Shown here piece by piece: positions 24,101 through 36,487 of a stretch of 64,000 bases of DNA. The translations under genes were made by a program, and so were the position numbers. The DNA comes from Syngnathus acus (lineage: Eukaryota; Chordata; Actinopteri; Syngnathiformes; Syngnathidae), in NCBI RefSeq assembly GCF_901709675.1, contig NC_051091.1, positions 2,477,967 through 2,541,966 of the forward strand, read 5' to 3'. The notes beneath the pieces are model-generated. The model was not told the origin of the DNA, searched no databases, and saw only the letters and a program-made list of their open reading frames with translations. Within the stretch, counting starts at the first letter, position 1, and every line of letters starts with the position of its first letter.

Positions 24101-27100
24101 GTTTGAATTGTATTTCCCATCTATTGTGAGGGGATAGCCACCTACACATTGTAATGCAGTTTTAAAAAATGTTGTTTGCCTTTGAGGCTCTTCCAAACGA
24201 TACATGTACATGCGCTCAGGGCCCGATGAGCATCGCAGCGACGTTTGGCGGGGACCCCATTACAAACAGTCCCTTCGCCGTGGGCGTGGCGCAACGCCTG
24301 AACCTCAACAACGTGGGCGTTGACAATCTGGACGGACGTAAGATATCCTAATAAAGGACAATGAGTCTTTTCAGCAGCGTGAAAAAATAAATGGGTGTGT
24401 TTTAGGTGTGGAGGTGGGCCAAGCGCAGCACTTCCTGGTTAACACAAAGGGAGCCGGAGGTCAAGGACGCCTGGAGGTTGAGGTGGTGAGTGTCATCTAT
24501 ATCTCATATTCCATCCTAATCTTACTTATTGATCTTAATGTCTTTTTTTTTTTCTGTCCTAATCCATCGGTGATTATTAATATTTAACTGTCCACTCTCA
24601 TCTGTTTGATGTGTTCTCTGCTTCTATTTGTTGTTGTGGACTCACTCAGCCATGCGACTTTGTTTCTTAGCTGAGCCCCAGCCAGCGGCACGTGCCGTGC
24701 AAAGTGGAGCCACTGCCCGGGAAAGCCAACGTGCATCAGGTGCTGTACACCCCCACAGAAGAGGGGGTGTACGCCGTCAACGTGTCCTATGACGGACACC
24801 CCATCGCGGGGAGCCCCTTCCCCGTGGAGGGCCTGCTGCCTCCGGATCCCAGCAAGGTACCAAATTGCCAAGCAACAGCTATCCGTCTTCTACTGCCATT
24901 AACATTCTGGACAAAATGTTGGGTTTCCGTGGTGACATCCTCCATTTCCATCTAGGTGAAGGCCCACGGTCCAGGTTTGAAGGGAGGCTTTGTTGGGAAC
25001 CACGCTGAGTTCACCATAGACACCAAAGGGGCCGGCACAGGTGGTTTGGGTCTGACAGTGGAGGGACCCACCGAGGCCAAAATCGAGTGCTCGGACAACG
25101 GGGACGGGACCTGTTCCGTCTCCTACCTGCCCACGGAACCCGGAGAATATCTGGTCAACATCCAGTTCGAGGAGGTCCACATCCCGGGCTCACCCTTCCG
25201 AGCGGACATCCACTGGCCTTTTGATCCGAGCAAGGTGGTGGCCACTGGGTCGGGCCTGAGCAAGGCCAAGGTGAGAGAGAGCCTCGACTGGATGGATCTG
25301 AATTATTGGACGTGTCCTTTCTTTTGTCAAGATAAACTTTTGTGCACGCAGGTGGGAGAGGCCAGTGTGGTCTACGTTGACTGCGCCCAAGCTGGACGTG
25401 GTCAACTCAGCCTGGAGGCTGTTCCAGACCCGTCTTCTGCATCCACACCTGCAGGTTTGACACAAAGACAATTCAATAACTAGCTCTGGGTATTTCTCCT
25501 CTCCCTGTGACTTGGGTTTCCCTTCTGTTAATTCTTTTAGTGCAGCCCGTTTAGGCAACAGACTTTGTCTTCGAATACATTACCTTGTTTGCTTTGTTTG
25601 AATTTCTGCCGCGCCCATTGAGCTTGAATCCTTTGTATGTTCTGCTGATTTCAAAACACGGACGTATATTAAAAGTTTGTTTAAATCCTGCTCACTGGTC
25701 ATCAAAAATGAATACGTGTTCCAGGTGTGAAAGCAAAGACGGAAGTGGTGGACAACAAAGACGGGACATACGCGGTCACCTACGTTCCTCTGACGTCGGG
25801 AACGTACACTTTGCTGCTTAAGTACGGCGGCAAAGCCGTTCCCGGTTTCCCTGCCAAGGTGATGGTGGTCCCAGCCATCGACGTCTCCCAAGTCAAAGTG
25901 TCTGGGCGTGGAGTGGACGGAAAAGGTACGCAATTGCCTGCTTGCTGACACCCGTGTCCCACCTGGATGGTCAGCGTAAAGCCCGCCCTTCCTCCCTCAT
26001 TTGTCCCGCAGGCGTCTTCAGAGAAGCCACCGCCACGCTTATGGTGGACGCTCGTCCTCTGAGCCGGAAGGGCGGGAACCGTGTGAAAGCCGAGGTCAGG
26101 AACCCGTCTGGGGCTCTGACAGACTGCGTGGTCAAAGACAATAAGGACGGGACGTACAGCATTGAGTACACACCGTATGAAAACGGTAATGCAATTCCTA
26201 CTATGGGCCAAGCATCTAAAAATGGTCATGCGCTAAACTTTGGTCCACAATTAGATGTCCTCTGTAGCCCATTTAGTCAGCAGAGTTGTCGGGCCTGAAA
26301 GCGTTGTCCCTAAATCCTTTGCACATGGTGTGTCTTTCAGGCGAGCACAGTGTCCAGGTTCTCTACGAAGACACGCCCGTTCTACGGAGCCCGGCCAGGG
26401 TTTGCGTGTCTGACGGCTGCGACCCCAGCAGAGTGATGGCCACGGGGCCAGGCCTCAACAAGGGCCTGACCGATAAAACCAACTCCTTCAAAATCATTAC
26501 CAGGTGGGAGGCGCTTACACGCCCATGGTGCACCGCCCCGCCCGCCCGCCCGTCTTGGTCTAACAAAAGTGCTACTGTAGGGGGGCAGGCACTGGTGGTC
26601 TGGGCATCACCGTTGAGGGTCCGTCTGAGTCCAAGATGGCGTGCAAAGACAACAAAGATGGTAGCTGCAGTGTGGATTACGTCCCCTTCACGCCAGGCCT
26701 CTATGACGTCAACATCCTCTATGGAGGAGAGCACATTCCCGGTGAGTTAGTTAGAATTACTACCAAGGAAACTTCTCATGTTTTGGTCAACTTGACAAAA
26801 GAGGAACATCTGAAGTAAATCAACTCTCTTTATTGGCTTTTAGGAAGCCCTTTCAAAGTTCCAGTCGAGGACCTTGTAGAACCCAGTAAAGTGAAGGTTT
26901 ACGGGCCGGGAGTGGCCCCGGGGGTTCGGGCCAACATCCCGCAGATGTTCACGGTGGACTGCAGTGAGGCAGGCCTAGCACCGCTCGTGGTCGCTGTGCG
27001 CACTCCCAAAGGGTTGTCAGAACCTGTGGAGGTGTTGTCCAATGGGGACGGCACCCACACGGTGTCCTACACGCCCTCTGTGGAGGGCGCCTACTCTGTG

Positions 27101-30100
27101 GCTGTACAGTACGCCGAAGAGGACATTCCCAGAAGGTACTGCATGTGGAACTGCTTAGAATTTTTAACCCGCTTGCTTCACGTCACTTCCTGTGCATTCA
27201 TCTTGCAACTTTTTGGGGGGTTGTGTTTTCTTCCCCTTTTAGTCCGTTCCCTGTTCGAGTGCTTCCCACCCACGACGCCCGTAAAGTACGAGCCAGCGGC
27301 CCCGGGCTGACCAGCAAAGTCCTCGCCAGCTTCCCCGTGGAGTTCAACATCAACGCCAAGAAAGCCGGACAGGGACAACTGAGTGTGCTCATCACTGTCA
27401 GTACTTCCACACACGTTCAGTTGTATCGATTTGAAAATCCACCGCAATCAACTGCTGTCCGTCTTCAGGACCAGGACGGCAAACCCAAGCTGCCCACTAT
27501 CCACGACAACGGAGACGACACGTACAATGTATCGTACGTGCCCGACCGAGCGGGTCGCTACACCATCGTCATCAAGTACGGCGGTGACGACATCCTGGAC
27601 TCGCCTTACAAAGTCCAAGCCACGGTGACGGGAGACGCCAGCAAGTGCACCACGACTGGTGCGTCACTAGCAAATACGGCGCGGCGCATTTTAGATTGAC
27701 CTTTCTTTGCATCTTCTTGAGAAGTTTACTATGTTTTCTCTCAGTCATTAGTTCTCAATATTAGCTTCAACGTTGCTGCTAACTACTTTTCAATGCCAGC
27801 CTGTTAAACTTAGAATGCTCGCTACATGTCATTAGAAGAAGCCAATATTCTAGCTAATGTTGAAGCTAATGGTAAAGTTCAAGTTGATGGAAGATGGTCA
27901 CAACATTATAGCTTATGTTGACTCTAACGCTTAAGTTCAAGTTGAAGATGGTTGAAACTAACATTGGAAGCCAATATGCTATGTACATCAGGGCCTAAAG
28001 TGGACCCGAGAGGGGAACTGGATCAGGAGCTGTTCCTCCTGGTCAACACCAAGGGTGCGGGCAAAGGCAAAGTGAACTGCGTGGTGGTGCAGCCCAACGG
28101 CAGTGAGGTGGACGCCGCAGTGAAGGACAACCAGGATGGAACTTTCCACGCTTTCTGCACGCTGCAGGAGCCGGGCGACTACATTATGTTCGTGCGTTTC
28201 GGTGGGGAGCACATCCCCGGTAGTCCCTTCAAAGTCAAGGTATGGAAAGCAGCCGGAAACCCATATTGCGCTCCGAGCCTAGCATTTTTGTCCCCTGCAC
28301 ATATTTCTTTGGATAATAAGAAAGAATTAGCAGCGCAGCCCTTTGATGCAGCAAAACAAAGTTGGCTGTCATCTTTTCAAATCTTCCTGTGGTGTCCTCA
28401 GGCAACCAATGAGGTCCCTGCCATGCAAGAACTGACGTCAATCCAGCAGGAAGGTGCTCCATCAGGACTTGGCTTTCAGCCCTGGGTACGCGTGCGCGCA
28501 CACACCCACACACACCCTCCAACTTGCTCTTTCCAATGAGATTGTCGTATTTGTTAAGTGACATTCACCGGTTCCTCCCCCTCAGGTGACGTCAGATGAG
28601 CTCGGCAACGGCATTGGCGGCGGCAGCGCATTCAGACCCTTCCACATGGTCATTCCTTTCGCCTTCAAGAGGGGGCAAGTCACCGGTGAGAGACACATGC
28701 ATGCATGAATTGAAAATGTTGAAAATTATTTAAAAAAAAAAAAGAATGTCCCCCCCAAAAACATATTTTGCCTCTTGCCATGTGTCTTTCAGGCCAGGTT
28801 CTGATGCCGTCGGGAAAGTCTGCTCAGCCGCTGATCACGGACAACCTGGATGGGACGGTCACTGTGCAGTACTCTCCCACCGAGGCCGGCCTGCACGAGA
28901 TGCACATCAAGTATAACGGAGTGCACATTCCAGGTATGGAAATGCACTACTTGAACTTTGAACTCTTTTGGGAAAGCTGTCCCTAATCATTAGTCTTTCT
29001 CTCTCTCACACAAGTTTCAAGAGAGAACACACAACTCACTCGCCATCCACTTTGTAGTTTTATCTTCATGCCGTACAATTCTTTATAAACAATTCAAAGT
29101 GTTTACTGAAACGCTCAGTTTACTGTCAAACGAAGGAGAAAATTGAGAGAATTACACCTTGCGTAAAGAAAACGTATGTGTGTGTGTGTTGCTGTTGCAG
29201 AGTCCCCTCTTCAGTTCTACGTGAACCGCTCCAGTAGTCCCAGTGTGACGGCCTACGGTGCAGGCCTCAGCTACGGCGTGGCCAATAAGACTTCGGTGTT
29301 CACCGTCAACACAGAGGATGCTGCTGAAGGTATGAGACCACAAATCATGACTGGCAAGTAGGATTATCAAAGTACAAACGATCTGGTGTCCCTCAAGGCT
29401 CAATACTAAAACCACTGCTTGTTTCTTTCAGAGGTGTTTTTCTTTGCTGCTAATGTTCATGAATTTGTGGGAAGTTGTTGGGACACTGTTGCCGCTATGC
29501 ATGTGTCCAGGTGGCCTGGACCTGGCCATCGAGGGTCCGTCCAAGGCGGAAATCACCTGCCTGGACAACAAGGACGGCACGTGCACCGTCAGCTACCTTC
29601 CCACGCTGCCGGGAGACTACTGCATCCTGGTCAAGTACAACAACAAGCACATTGCTGGCAGCCCGTTCACCGCCAGGATCACGGGTTTGTACCCGCCGAC
29701 AAGGCTATACTCCGATTATTTGTGGAGAGTAGAAAAAAAAAAACGCTGGGAGGACCGAGTTTCCAAACAAAATACTGCTTTGCATACGCCACAGAGGACA
29801 AACAACGGCGCTCGCAGGTGAAATTGGGCTCATCGGCCGACTTCTTCCTGAACATCAACGAGACGGACTTGAGTCTCCTCAGCGCCAGCATCACGGCGCC
29901 GTCGGGCCGCGAGGAGCCCTGCCTGCTCAAGAGGATGGCCAACAACCACGTGGGCATCTCCTTCATCCCCCGCGAGGTGGGCGAGCACTCCGTCAGCATC
30001 ACCAAGAACGGATGCCACGTGGCCAACAGCCCCATCTCCATCATGATCGTGCAATCTGAGATCGGAGACGCCGGGCGCGTTAGGGCCTACGGTGATGGCC

Positions 30101-33100
30101 TGGCGCAAGGGACCACGTTCACAGACACCAGCTTCATGGTGGACACGCGCGACGCCGGTAAGCTGGCCGCCGCCAAGGTGGGGACACACCGACATCATGC
30201 TGACATCTTCATGTTACGTTAAGGTTACGGTGGGCTGGCGCTAGCCATCGAGGGTCCGAGCAAGGTGGACATCCAGACGGAGGACATGGAAGACGGGACG
30301 TGCCGCGTCTCCTATTGTCCCACCGAGCCCGGAAACTACATCGTCTCCATTCGCTTCTCTGACAAGCCCATCCCAGGTACCAAGAAAACACCCAGATGAG
30401 CTCCACGGGATTATGTGAGGCCACTTTTGGTCCTTTTTTGGTCTTTTCGGTTTTAATAGATTCGTTTTTTTTTTAAGTGAATGATGTCAAAGTGTAATGG
30501 AAGTGGAGTCCCGCAGGATCCATTGCATGTTTGTTTGAATGGCGATGTGCCAGTCACGGGATTGAACACGTTTGGCGTCTTGTGTCGGACAGGGAGTCCG
30601 TTCACAGTGCCGGTGACGGGCGAAGGTCGCATCCGGGAGAGCATCACCCGCAAACAGAGGGCGGCACCTGTTGCGGGCGTGGGCAGCGTCTGTGACCTCA
30701 GCCTCAAGATACCAGGTACCTGTCGCTACCTTCAGAAACTTAAGGCAAAATGACAGATCTTTATAGAAATAAAAAGCGAATACTCAATGTTCATACAAAT
30801 TTTTTTCTGTGAACCACACCGACAACCATGAAAGTTGACATAATGTTACTACGAAGCAAAGTTGTTGCTGTTAACTTCACTGCTTGAGATGTTTTCTTCA
30901 ATTCATGTCTTGCTTTCCTTCCTTCCTTCCTTCCTTTCTTTCTTTTTCTTTTTTTCTTTCCACCCTTCCCTCCCCGCTTCCCAGATTTTTCTCCACAATT
31001 TGCTTCCTGGTCTTTCTATCATCATCTTCATGTTCATCTTCCTCCAGTGCGCTGCTTCTTCTTGACCTTGTGTCGCTCCTTCCTTCCTCGCATCTCTTTT
31101 TCTTCTCACTTCTGTGGAGTCCGCCGGTGTTCCAGTGGGGAAAGGTTTGCTGCCAATGTTTTTTTCAACAGTCTGCTCTATTTCACTTTCTCCTCCCTCA
31201 TAAATGCTCAAAACTGTAAAGCTAGAACACTTAAAACAAGATTGGATTTTTAGAAAAGCGAAACCATGATAAGCAGACAAAAACAACAAACAATGAGATT
31301 GTTTTTTATAATAAATACAAAATGTGAACAACATTGCTAAAATTGATGTATGCTCAAATTTGGGACATTTCCTTGCCCTCCACACAAAAAAAAGTTTTGA
31401 CAACGTTTGTGTTTTAAATGACATTCAATTTACTCATACTTGTATTTTGTCGGCAGCCCTGGACATACGCGATGTCCGATCCGAGGTCACGTGCCCGTCG
31501 GGCGCCGTTCAGCCTGCTCAGCTGGTTGCCGCGGGCAACGACACATACTGCGTGCAGTTCGTGCCCACCGAGATGGGCGTGCACAGAGTGAGCGTCCGGT
31601 ACCGGGGCGCCCACGTGCCCGGCAGCCCCTTCCAGTTTACTGTGGGGCCGCTGGGCGAGGGCGGTGCCGCCAAGGTCAAAGCGGGAGGCCCTGGACTGGA
31701 GGGAGCACTGGTGGGAGAGCCAGGTACGCAGACATCCCTGAAAGGAGGGTTAACGTTTTGGTGTGAAGCGACCTCTTTGACAGAATTTCCAGAGGTCCAC
31801 TTCTAGATTGCCAGTGCAAAGTTGGCCCTCTTGGTTTCTTTGTCTTCAAAGAGGCCCCACTCACTCCATTATTGTGTCTGCAGCCGAGTTCAGTATCTGG
31901 ACCAGAGAGGCCGGCGCCGGGGGCCTGTCTGTGGCCGTGGAGGGTCCCAGCAGGGCCGAGATCTCCTTTGACGACCGCAAAGACGGATCCTGCGGCGTCT
32001 CCTACGTGGCACAGGAGCCCGGTAGATAAACAACACACACACGCACACACAACAAAAAAAAGAAAAAACATTGATAGCCTTTGTGTGTGTGACGCCAATG
32101 TGGTTCTCCAGGGGACTACGAAATTGCCGTCAAGTTCAATGATCAGCACATCCCTGACAGTCCCTACCTGGTCCGTGTGGCGGCCTCCACCTACGACACC
32201 CAACGCATGATCGTCACCGGACTTCAGGTGGGCCGCCCACTCCTGGCCTGCGCTGCCTTGCCAATATATACAAATTCAAACGTCGGTCAACATGAATAAA
32301 AAAAAATTGACAGTCCACCAAAATAATGTAACAATAAAGTAGAATTAAAAGAACAAAAACTTGAATGTAATCCCAAACGCGCATTTGCAGAAGTCTGGTC
32401 TGAAGTTGAATCAGCCGTCGGCCTTCACCGTGTCAATGGAAGGAGCCAAAGGAAAACCGGAGGCCAAGGTCACCAGCCCCTCAGGAGCTCAAGAGGAGTG
32501 TGCCGTCAAACATCTGGAAGAAGGTGCGTCGACCTCCGTATGTGCGTGCGTGGTCGATGCACCTTGCGTGCGTGCGTGCACAGCAATGACCCGCCTTGCC
32601 CTCCATCCCAGACAAGTACTCGATCCACTTCATCCCCCGGGAGCGAGGTCTCCACACAGTGGACGTCAAGTACGGGCCCCAGGGCCGCGTGACTTCCTTC
32701 AGCGTCATGGTGGGCTCGTCCGAACCGGCCGGAGGAGCTGCGCTGGTCTCGGCGTACGGTGCCGGACTGGAGAAAGGCACCACAGGTTTTGAAATCTTCC
32801 TTTTGCCATTTTCCAGGATTCCAAAAGAAAATAGTCATACTTTGTCAAGAAATAAAATGAATGACATTCCAGACATATAGATAGGTGATTATTTTTTATT
32901 AGTAATCAAGAGATAATTAGGAGATAACTCGTTTATATATTATTTTTCCAGATAAGGTGACCATTATTTTCTATATTCAAGCCAGTGACAAGTACACGTA
33001 ACAATACGACTACTACTTGGACAAAATGTTTGACTCAAACCAGCAGAGGTGTTCTCGTGCATACCACTAGAGGGACCTCAGCTGGCAAAACGTGTTGACT

Positions 33101-33997
33101 GTTTTGGCGACGTTTTGAGTGTGCGTGCGTCCCGCCGGCAGGTGTCCAATCGGAGTTTATCATCGACAACACGATGGCAGGGCAGGGCGCAGTGGCCGTC
33201 ACGGTGGAGGGCCCGTCCAAGGTTCAGATGGAGTGCCTGGAGGTGGCTGAGGGCTACAAGGTGCTCTACACGCCACTGGCTCCCGGCAGCTACGTCATCG
33301 CCGTCAAGTACGGCGGACCGCACCACATCGCCAGCAGCCCCTTCGTCGCCAAAGTCACGGGTCGGCACGCGCTTTCGCTCCTCTTCTAGTTTATGCCTTT
33401 AGCTCTTGTCGCGCGCCGCCATCTTCCATCTTTGGTCTTAGTCAGCATCCTCTTTCAGGTCCTCCATTGGTGAGCGTGACCAACACCAGCGTGTCGTCGA
33501 CACTGACCCTTGAACCCTCTGTGGAAGCGTCAGTGCTTAGCAGTAGCGGCGGCGGCGGTGGGTCTTTGCAGAGCGCCACAGGCGGGTCGGACGCCTCGGA
33601 CGCCAGCAAAGTACTGAGTCGAGGCCCGGGCCTGAGCAAGGCCTACGTGGGCCAGAAGAGCAGCTTCTCGGTGGACTGCAGCAAGGCCGGTGAGTCTCGC
33701 TACACACTCAATCTGAAAACGGGCCTGCTCTTCTTTTGATACATGCTGGCTGTGGATATCACAAGTGACCCTTTTCAGCCTGATATAATATATAATATGC
33801 CCCCACCAGGTAAGAACATGTTGGTGGTGGGCGTGCACGGCCCCCAAGTTCCCTGCGAGGAGGTCCTGATCAAGCACTTGGGCGACCTGCACTACAATGT
33901 CAGCTACGTGCTGCGCGAGCGCGGTGACTACGTGCTGGTGGTCAAGTGGGGCGAGGACCACATCCCCGGCTCGCCCTTCCACGTCGTCGTGCCCTGA
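12559..33997 (+). CDS. flnb: Filamin B, complete
   Basis: Large homodimeric actin cross-linker and integrin/signalling scaffold at the cell cortex (family knowledge). Start ATG at 12559 gives [20 protein letters not shown], the canonical filamin start. I read 48 coding exons: 12559-12850, 18163-18269, 18345-18480, 18575-18672, 18756-18903, 19367-19485, 19565-19639, 19712-19874, 19961-20161, 20418-20555, 20757-20883, 21025-21161, 21241-21434, 21724-21837, 21942-22085, 22724-22847, 23146-23306, 23601-23691, 23758-23912, 24220-24337, 24406-24485, 24671-24856, 24956-25270, 25352-25454, 25725-25925, 26012-26185, 26341-26503, 26581-26741, 26844-27135, 27243-27396, 27469-27658, 27992-28239, 28402-28485, 28586-28685, 28793-28933, 29201-29329, 29511-29684, 29795-30157, 30224-30376, 30593-30715, 31457-31723, 31884-32021, 32112-32227, 32391-32523, 32612-32785, 33142-33360, 33459-33689, 33810-33997. 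The sum is 7842 nt, 2613 residues, against about 2602 in human FLNB. Two CH domains, 24 Ig-like repeats (GPG..., SPF, DGT.V.Y.P motifs) and two hinges are present. The SLMAP neighbour supports FLNB over FLNA or FLNC. No frameshift was seen. Confidence 0.97.
16359..16466 (+). repeat. Direct repeat pair of 42 bp
   Basis: Units at 16359-16400 and 16425-16466, both opening AAGTGAGTGCCATTACTCAA and ending GCATTAGCAGTAGCA, differ at only two positions. The spacing is 66 bp. This is a recent local duplication inside the TTAGCAT-rich part of FLNB intron 1. Confidence 0.9.
17575..17920 (-). mobile_element. tRNA-like SINE, copy 2
   Basis: Same body as copy 1 (read on the minus strand: GTGCGCCACCG-like wording near 17890-17920, GAGTATGCATGTTCTCC, CTCCGGTTCC, TGGCTGACAACTGATTCAGG), more diverged and with the B-box region mutated. 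It lies in FLNB intron 1. Confidence 0.75.
18056..18101 (+). repeat. (CA)n microsatellite
   Basis: About 23 CA units roughly 60 bp before the acceptor of FLNB exon 2. Confidence 0.95.
21520..21613 (+). mobile_element. Tc1/mariner-like relic in an FLNB intron
   Basis: Contains GTTGTCCCATGACGAGATAT and GAGGGGTGTACTCACTTTTG followed by TGAGATACACT. I recognise this wording as a widespread fish Tc1-type transposon end. Only this end is visible; no transposase is present. Confidence 0.5.
23495..23535 (+). mobile_element. Short transposon-end relic
   Basis: GAACAGGGGTGTGTAAACTT followed by TTGATATCTACC resembles the terminal wording of another common fish Tc1-like element. It is small and uncertain. 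Confidence 0.3.
28402..28485 (+). other. flnb: FLNB hinge-1 exon, skippable
   Basis: 84 nt (28 codons), phase 0 at both ends, non-Ig-like, encoding ATNEVPAMQ...GFQPW between repeats 15 and 16. It corresponds to the calpain-sensitive hinge 1 of filamins. Alternative skipping of hinge 1 is known in mammalian FLNB. The symmetric phase means it can be skipped here without a frameshift. Confidence 0.75.
30593..30715 (+). other. flnb: FLNB 123-nt exon matching the var-1 splice event
   Basis: Exactly 123 nt (41 codons), phase 1 at both ends, running from [13 protein letters not shown] to DLSLKIP at the junction of repeats 19 and 20. Human filamin B variant-1 lacks 41 residues at the repeat 19/20 border, which raises integrin beta-tail binding (established knowledge). 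Length, phase and location agree with that event. Confidence 0.8.
33459..33997 (+). other. flnb: FLNB hinge 2 and repeat 24 (dimerisation domain)
   Basis: Exon 33459-33689 begins with a Ser/Thr/Gly-rich hinge 2, including a GGGGG run, and then enters repeat 24 at [12 protein letters not shown]. The last exon, 33810-33997, encodes the end of repeat 24 ([12 protein letters not shown], then TGA). Repeat 24 mediates filamin dimerisation. Confidence 0.88.
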
Positions 33998-34807
33998 TGT
34001 CGCCGATTGCTGTCCAAAGTGTGGTGCGGGGGCCCTTTTCCGGCTCTTTATTTTTTTTCCCCTTTCTGCCGGCCCAAGCTATATTTAAAATGTAGGATTA
34101 CAATGATAGTCGTCACAACACTATGCTAATTATGCTACTGTATTTTAGCATTGATTTGTTGTTGTTGCTGTTAATATATTTAACATTTTGATCTACAGCT
34201 CTGAAGAAGTGTAATAAGGTCAAAAAGCATTTTTTGGGGGCATTTTGACCATGACAATATTTGTACAGTAGTACCTTTTGAACCAACAAGGAGAATTTTA
34301 GCAGGCAGCTAATAATTCTTTGCAAATGACTGCTCAAACCATTTTTTAAGTTTATTCTAAAACTCAACATACAAGAAAACCAGTATCAATGTTGCAGGAG
34401 TTATAACGCTAACTCATGTGTTTGAATACAAATGGTGCAGGAATATGTAGACAAACAATATACTCATTTTCTTAATCTGCAAAAATTCTCATTTTGAAAC
34501 TGTGCTAAAAATGTCATAAACAACTGGAATGCCTTTTTTCACAGTGTTGTGCAAAGAGCTCAAAATATTGCCAAAACGGGAAACACCTTGTGACTCTTGT
34601 GTCACACTCCAGTCCAGCAGGGAGAAGAGTAAAACGGCACGTGAGCTTTTGTTGGGCTCGCTTAGGGAACTACTAAGGTTTTACTTCTCCCACAATCCTT
34701 TGCTCCAGCTGTGAACGCTGTTTACTTTAATGTCATGGAGTGGGTTCAGCTCGTCTTGTCCCATTTGAATGTTGCCTTCTCGTGTGTGTCACTATGTACA
34801 TTTGATC

Positions 34808-34813
34808 ATTAAA
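34808..34813 (+). promoter_or_regulatory. FLNB poly(A) signal (ATTAAA)
   Basis: ATTAAA about 810 bp after the FLNB stop, followed by a T-rich stretch. The 3' UTR would be roughly 33998-34835. Confidence 0.5.
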
Positions 34814-34835
34814 ATGAACTGATATTACCGAGTGG

Positions 34836-36433
34836 TTTTATTTTCATTCATATTTTAACCAAGAAAATGTATCGACATTTCTTTTATTTATTACAAAATG
34901 CCTTGTTTTTACAAATGTTTGTTTTTAAGATTTATCTGGAAAACATACCCAACATTTTTTTTCAAGTGAGTGCAATACACTACAATTGCTACAGATGCTT
35001 TTCTGAAAAAAAAAAAAAAAACTTCCTGGAGGAACAGACTTGGCGGGTAGTGTGGGCTCGTCACTTATCTCATGCAACTACCCCCCCCCACACACGCACA
35101 CACGCGCAGAAGGCAAATGACTTTTCATCTGCATATAGGTCACTTTGGACCAATCGCTGGGCTGCAGCTCACCTTTGTCAAGTGTGTGTGTGTGTGTGTG
35201 TGTCTCTCCCTTGGCTCTGAGCTTGCATATTGTTTGGTGTCTCCTGGCTAACAGCACACACGACAACTCGCTTGTGGCCTTTTCCTCCAGTTGCAGGTGA
35301 GCAACTACTTCCTGTTCATACTCTTGACTACGAGTCTTAAAATGTTTCACCAGCCTCCATCGTAAAGAACAGGAAGGCCATTGTTTAACCTCATCCTCCA
35401 TGTGACAGAAAACTCGCTTGTTCATATGGTATGTAGGGGCTTCAAATGTTTGACATTTAACTTTTTTCATGGTCAAACTTCCCAGCAGGTAATAGTTGTG
35501 TCCTACATGTGACATTCAATTGGTTTTGTGCCTGCATTTGTTTATGAAGGCTTGACATTTGTTTTTGAAGAGGTCCTAGCGGACATTCCTGTCACGCACC
35601 GTTGCTTTAGTCGGATTGTCCGAAAGATTAAGAACTCAGAACTTGTCTAGGCAGAATTTTGTTCGCCTGTGTTCAGTCTATAAACGACACACTTTGTTTG
35701 GATTGTGATTTTCATCCACTCATGTTTCTCTTGAATGGTCAGGCCATAACGCTTGGTCTCCAGGAACTGCTAACACCTCCGGGCCAACCATAAACATTTA
35801 ACAATGGGCCGTGGAATGCAAGCCTTAAATTTGTGTTTACTTGTCTTTGAAGGCACCAAAAAAAAGTGTGTAAAATGACATAAAATTATGTGAAGGCCGG
35901 TACACTGATCCCCCCCCCCCCCCCCACACACACACACACACAGTCTTCTGCCAGTGCATACATGCACTTAAGGCGAGCAACGAGGCACTCAAATAGTCTT
36001 CCTACATTTAAGAGCAGTGTTTTCACTAATATCAAAGATACTTTGTAGACCCAAAACCTCTTTTTGATTGTTGATGGACACTTGGGCTTACTTTATTGCT
36101 GTATTTTTGTCTTGGTCATACTAGTGAAACTTGTACTTTTTTGAAAATGTAAAACGTTTGAGAATCACTGTCGAGCGGCGAAGCCCTCCAATAAGATTCC
36201 TTCTTTCTGGCAGCTGCTTCACATGTGTTGCCAGAAAGACGTTTACATTGACTCGGGCCTGCGGCACAGCTGCTCTAGGAAATGCCATTCTGAGAAACCA
36301 ACCAACACGCACGCACGCACGCACACGCAGAGTGTAACAAAAGCGACTTTGGTGCAGCTGCGGAATTGGACTTAAAGCGCTTGCGAAGTGTAAATAGCGT
36401 GATGCTTGACATGCCTTTTGCGTGTTCAGACAC
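34836..36433. other. Intergenic region between FLNB and the DNase gene
   Basis: Unique A/T-rich sequence with a C8 (CA)n tract at 35083-35106, a (GT)n tract at 35181-35203 and a C16 (CA)n tract at 35910-35942. A promoter and any 5' non-coding exon of the DNase gene must lie here, but none was identified. Nothing else was recognised. Confidence 0.5.
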
Positions 36434-36487
36434 ATGCAGCTCCATCTTCTTCTTTGCATCCCCTTCTGTTTTTCAGCAGGCGCCGCC
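36434..36487 (+). other. Ambiguous segment: in-frame signal-peptide-like extension or splice acceptor tract
   Basis: An upstream in-frame ATG at 36434 would add MQLHLLLCIPFCFSAGAA, which looks like a short signal peptide. The same bases form a strong polypyrimidine tract ending TTTTTCAG|CAG, followed by the perfect Kozak GCCGCCATGA. The ATG at 36434 has a poor context (C at -3). I favour the acceptor reading with a start at 36488. Confidence 0.5.

Noticed and set aside
35078-35515. Minus-strand open stretch of about 145 codons.
   Set aside because: Intergenic, contains (GT)n-derived His/Thr runs, no splice context or family similarity.
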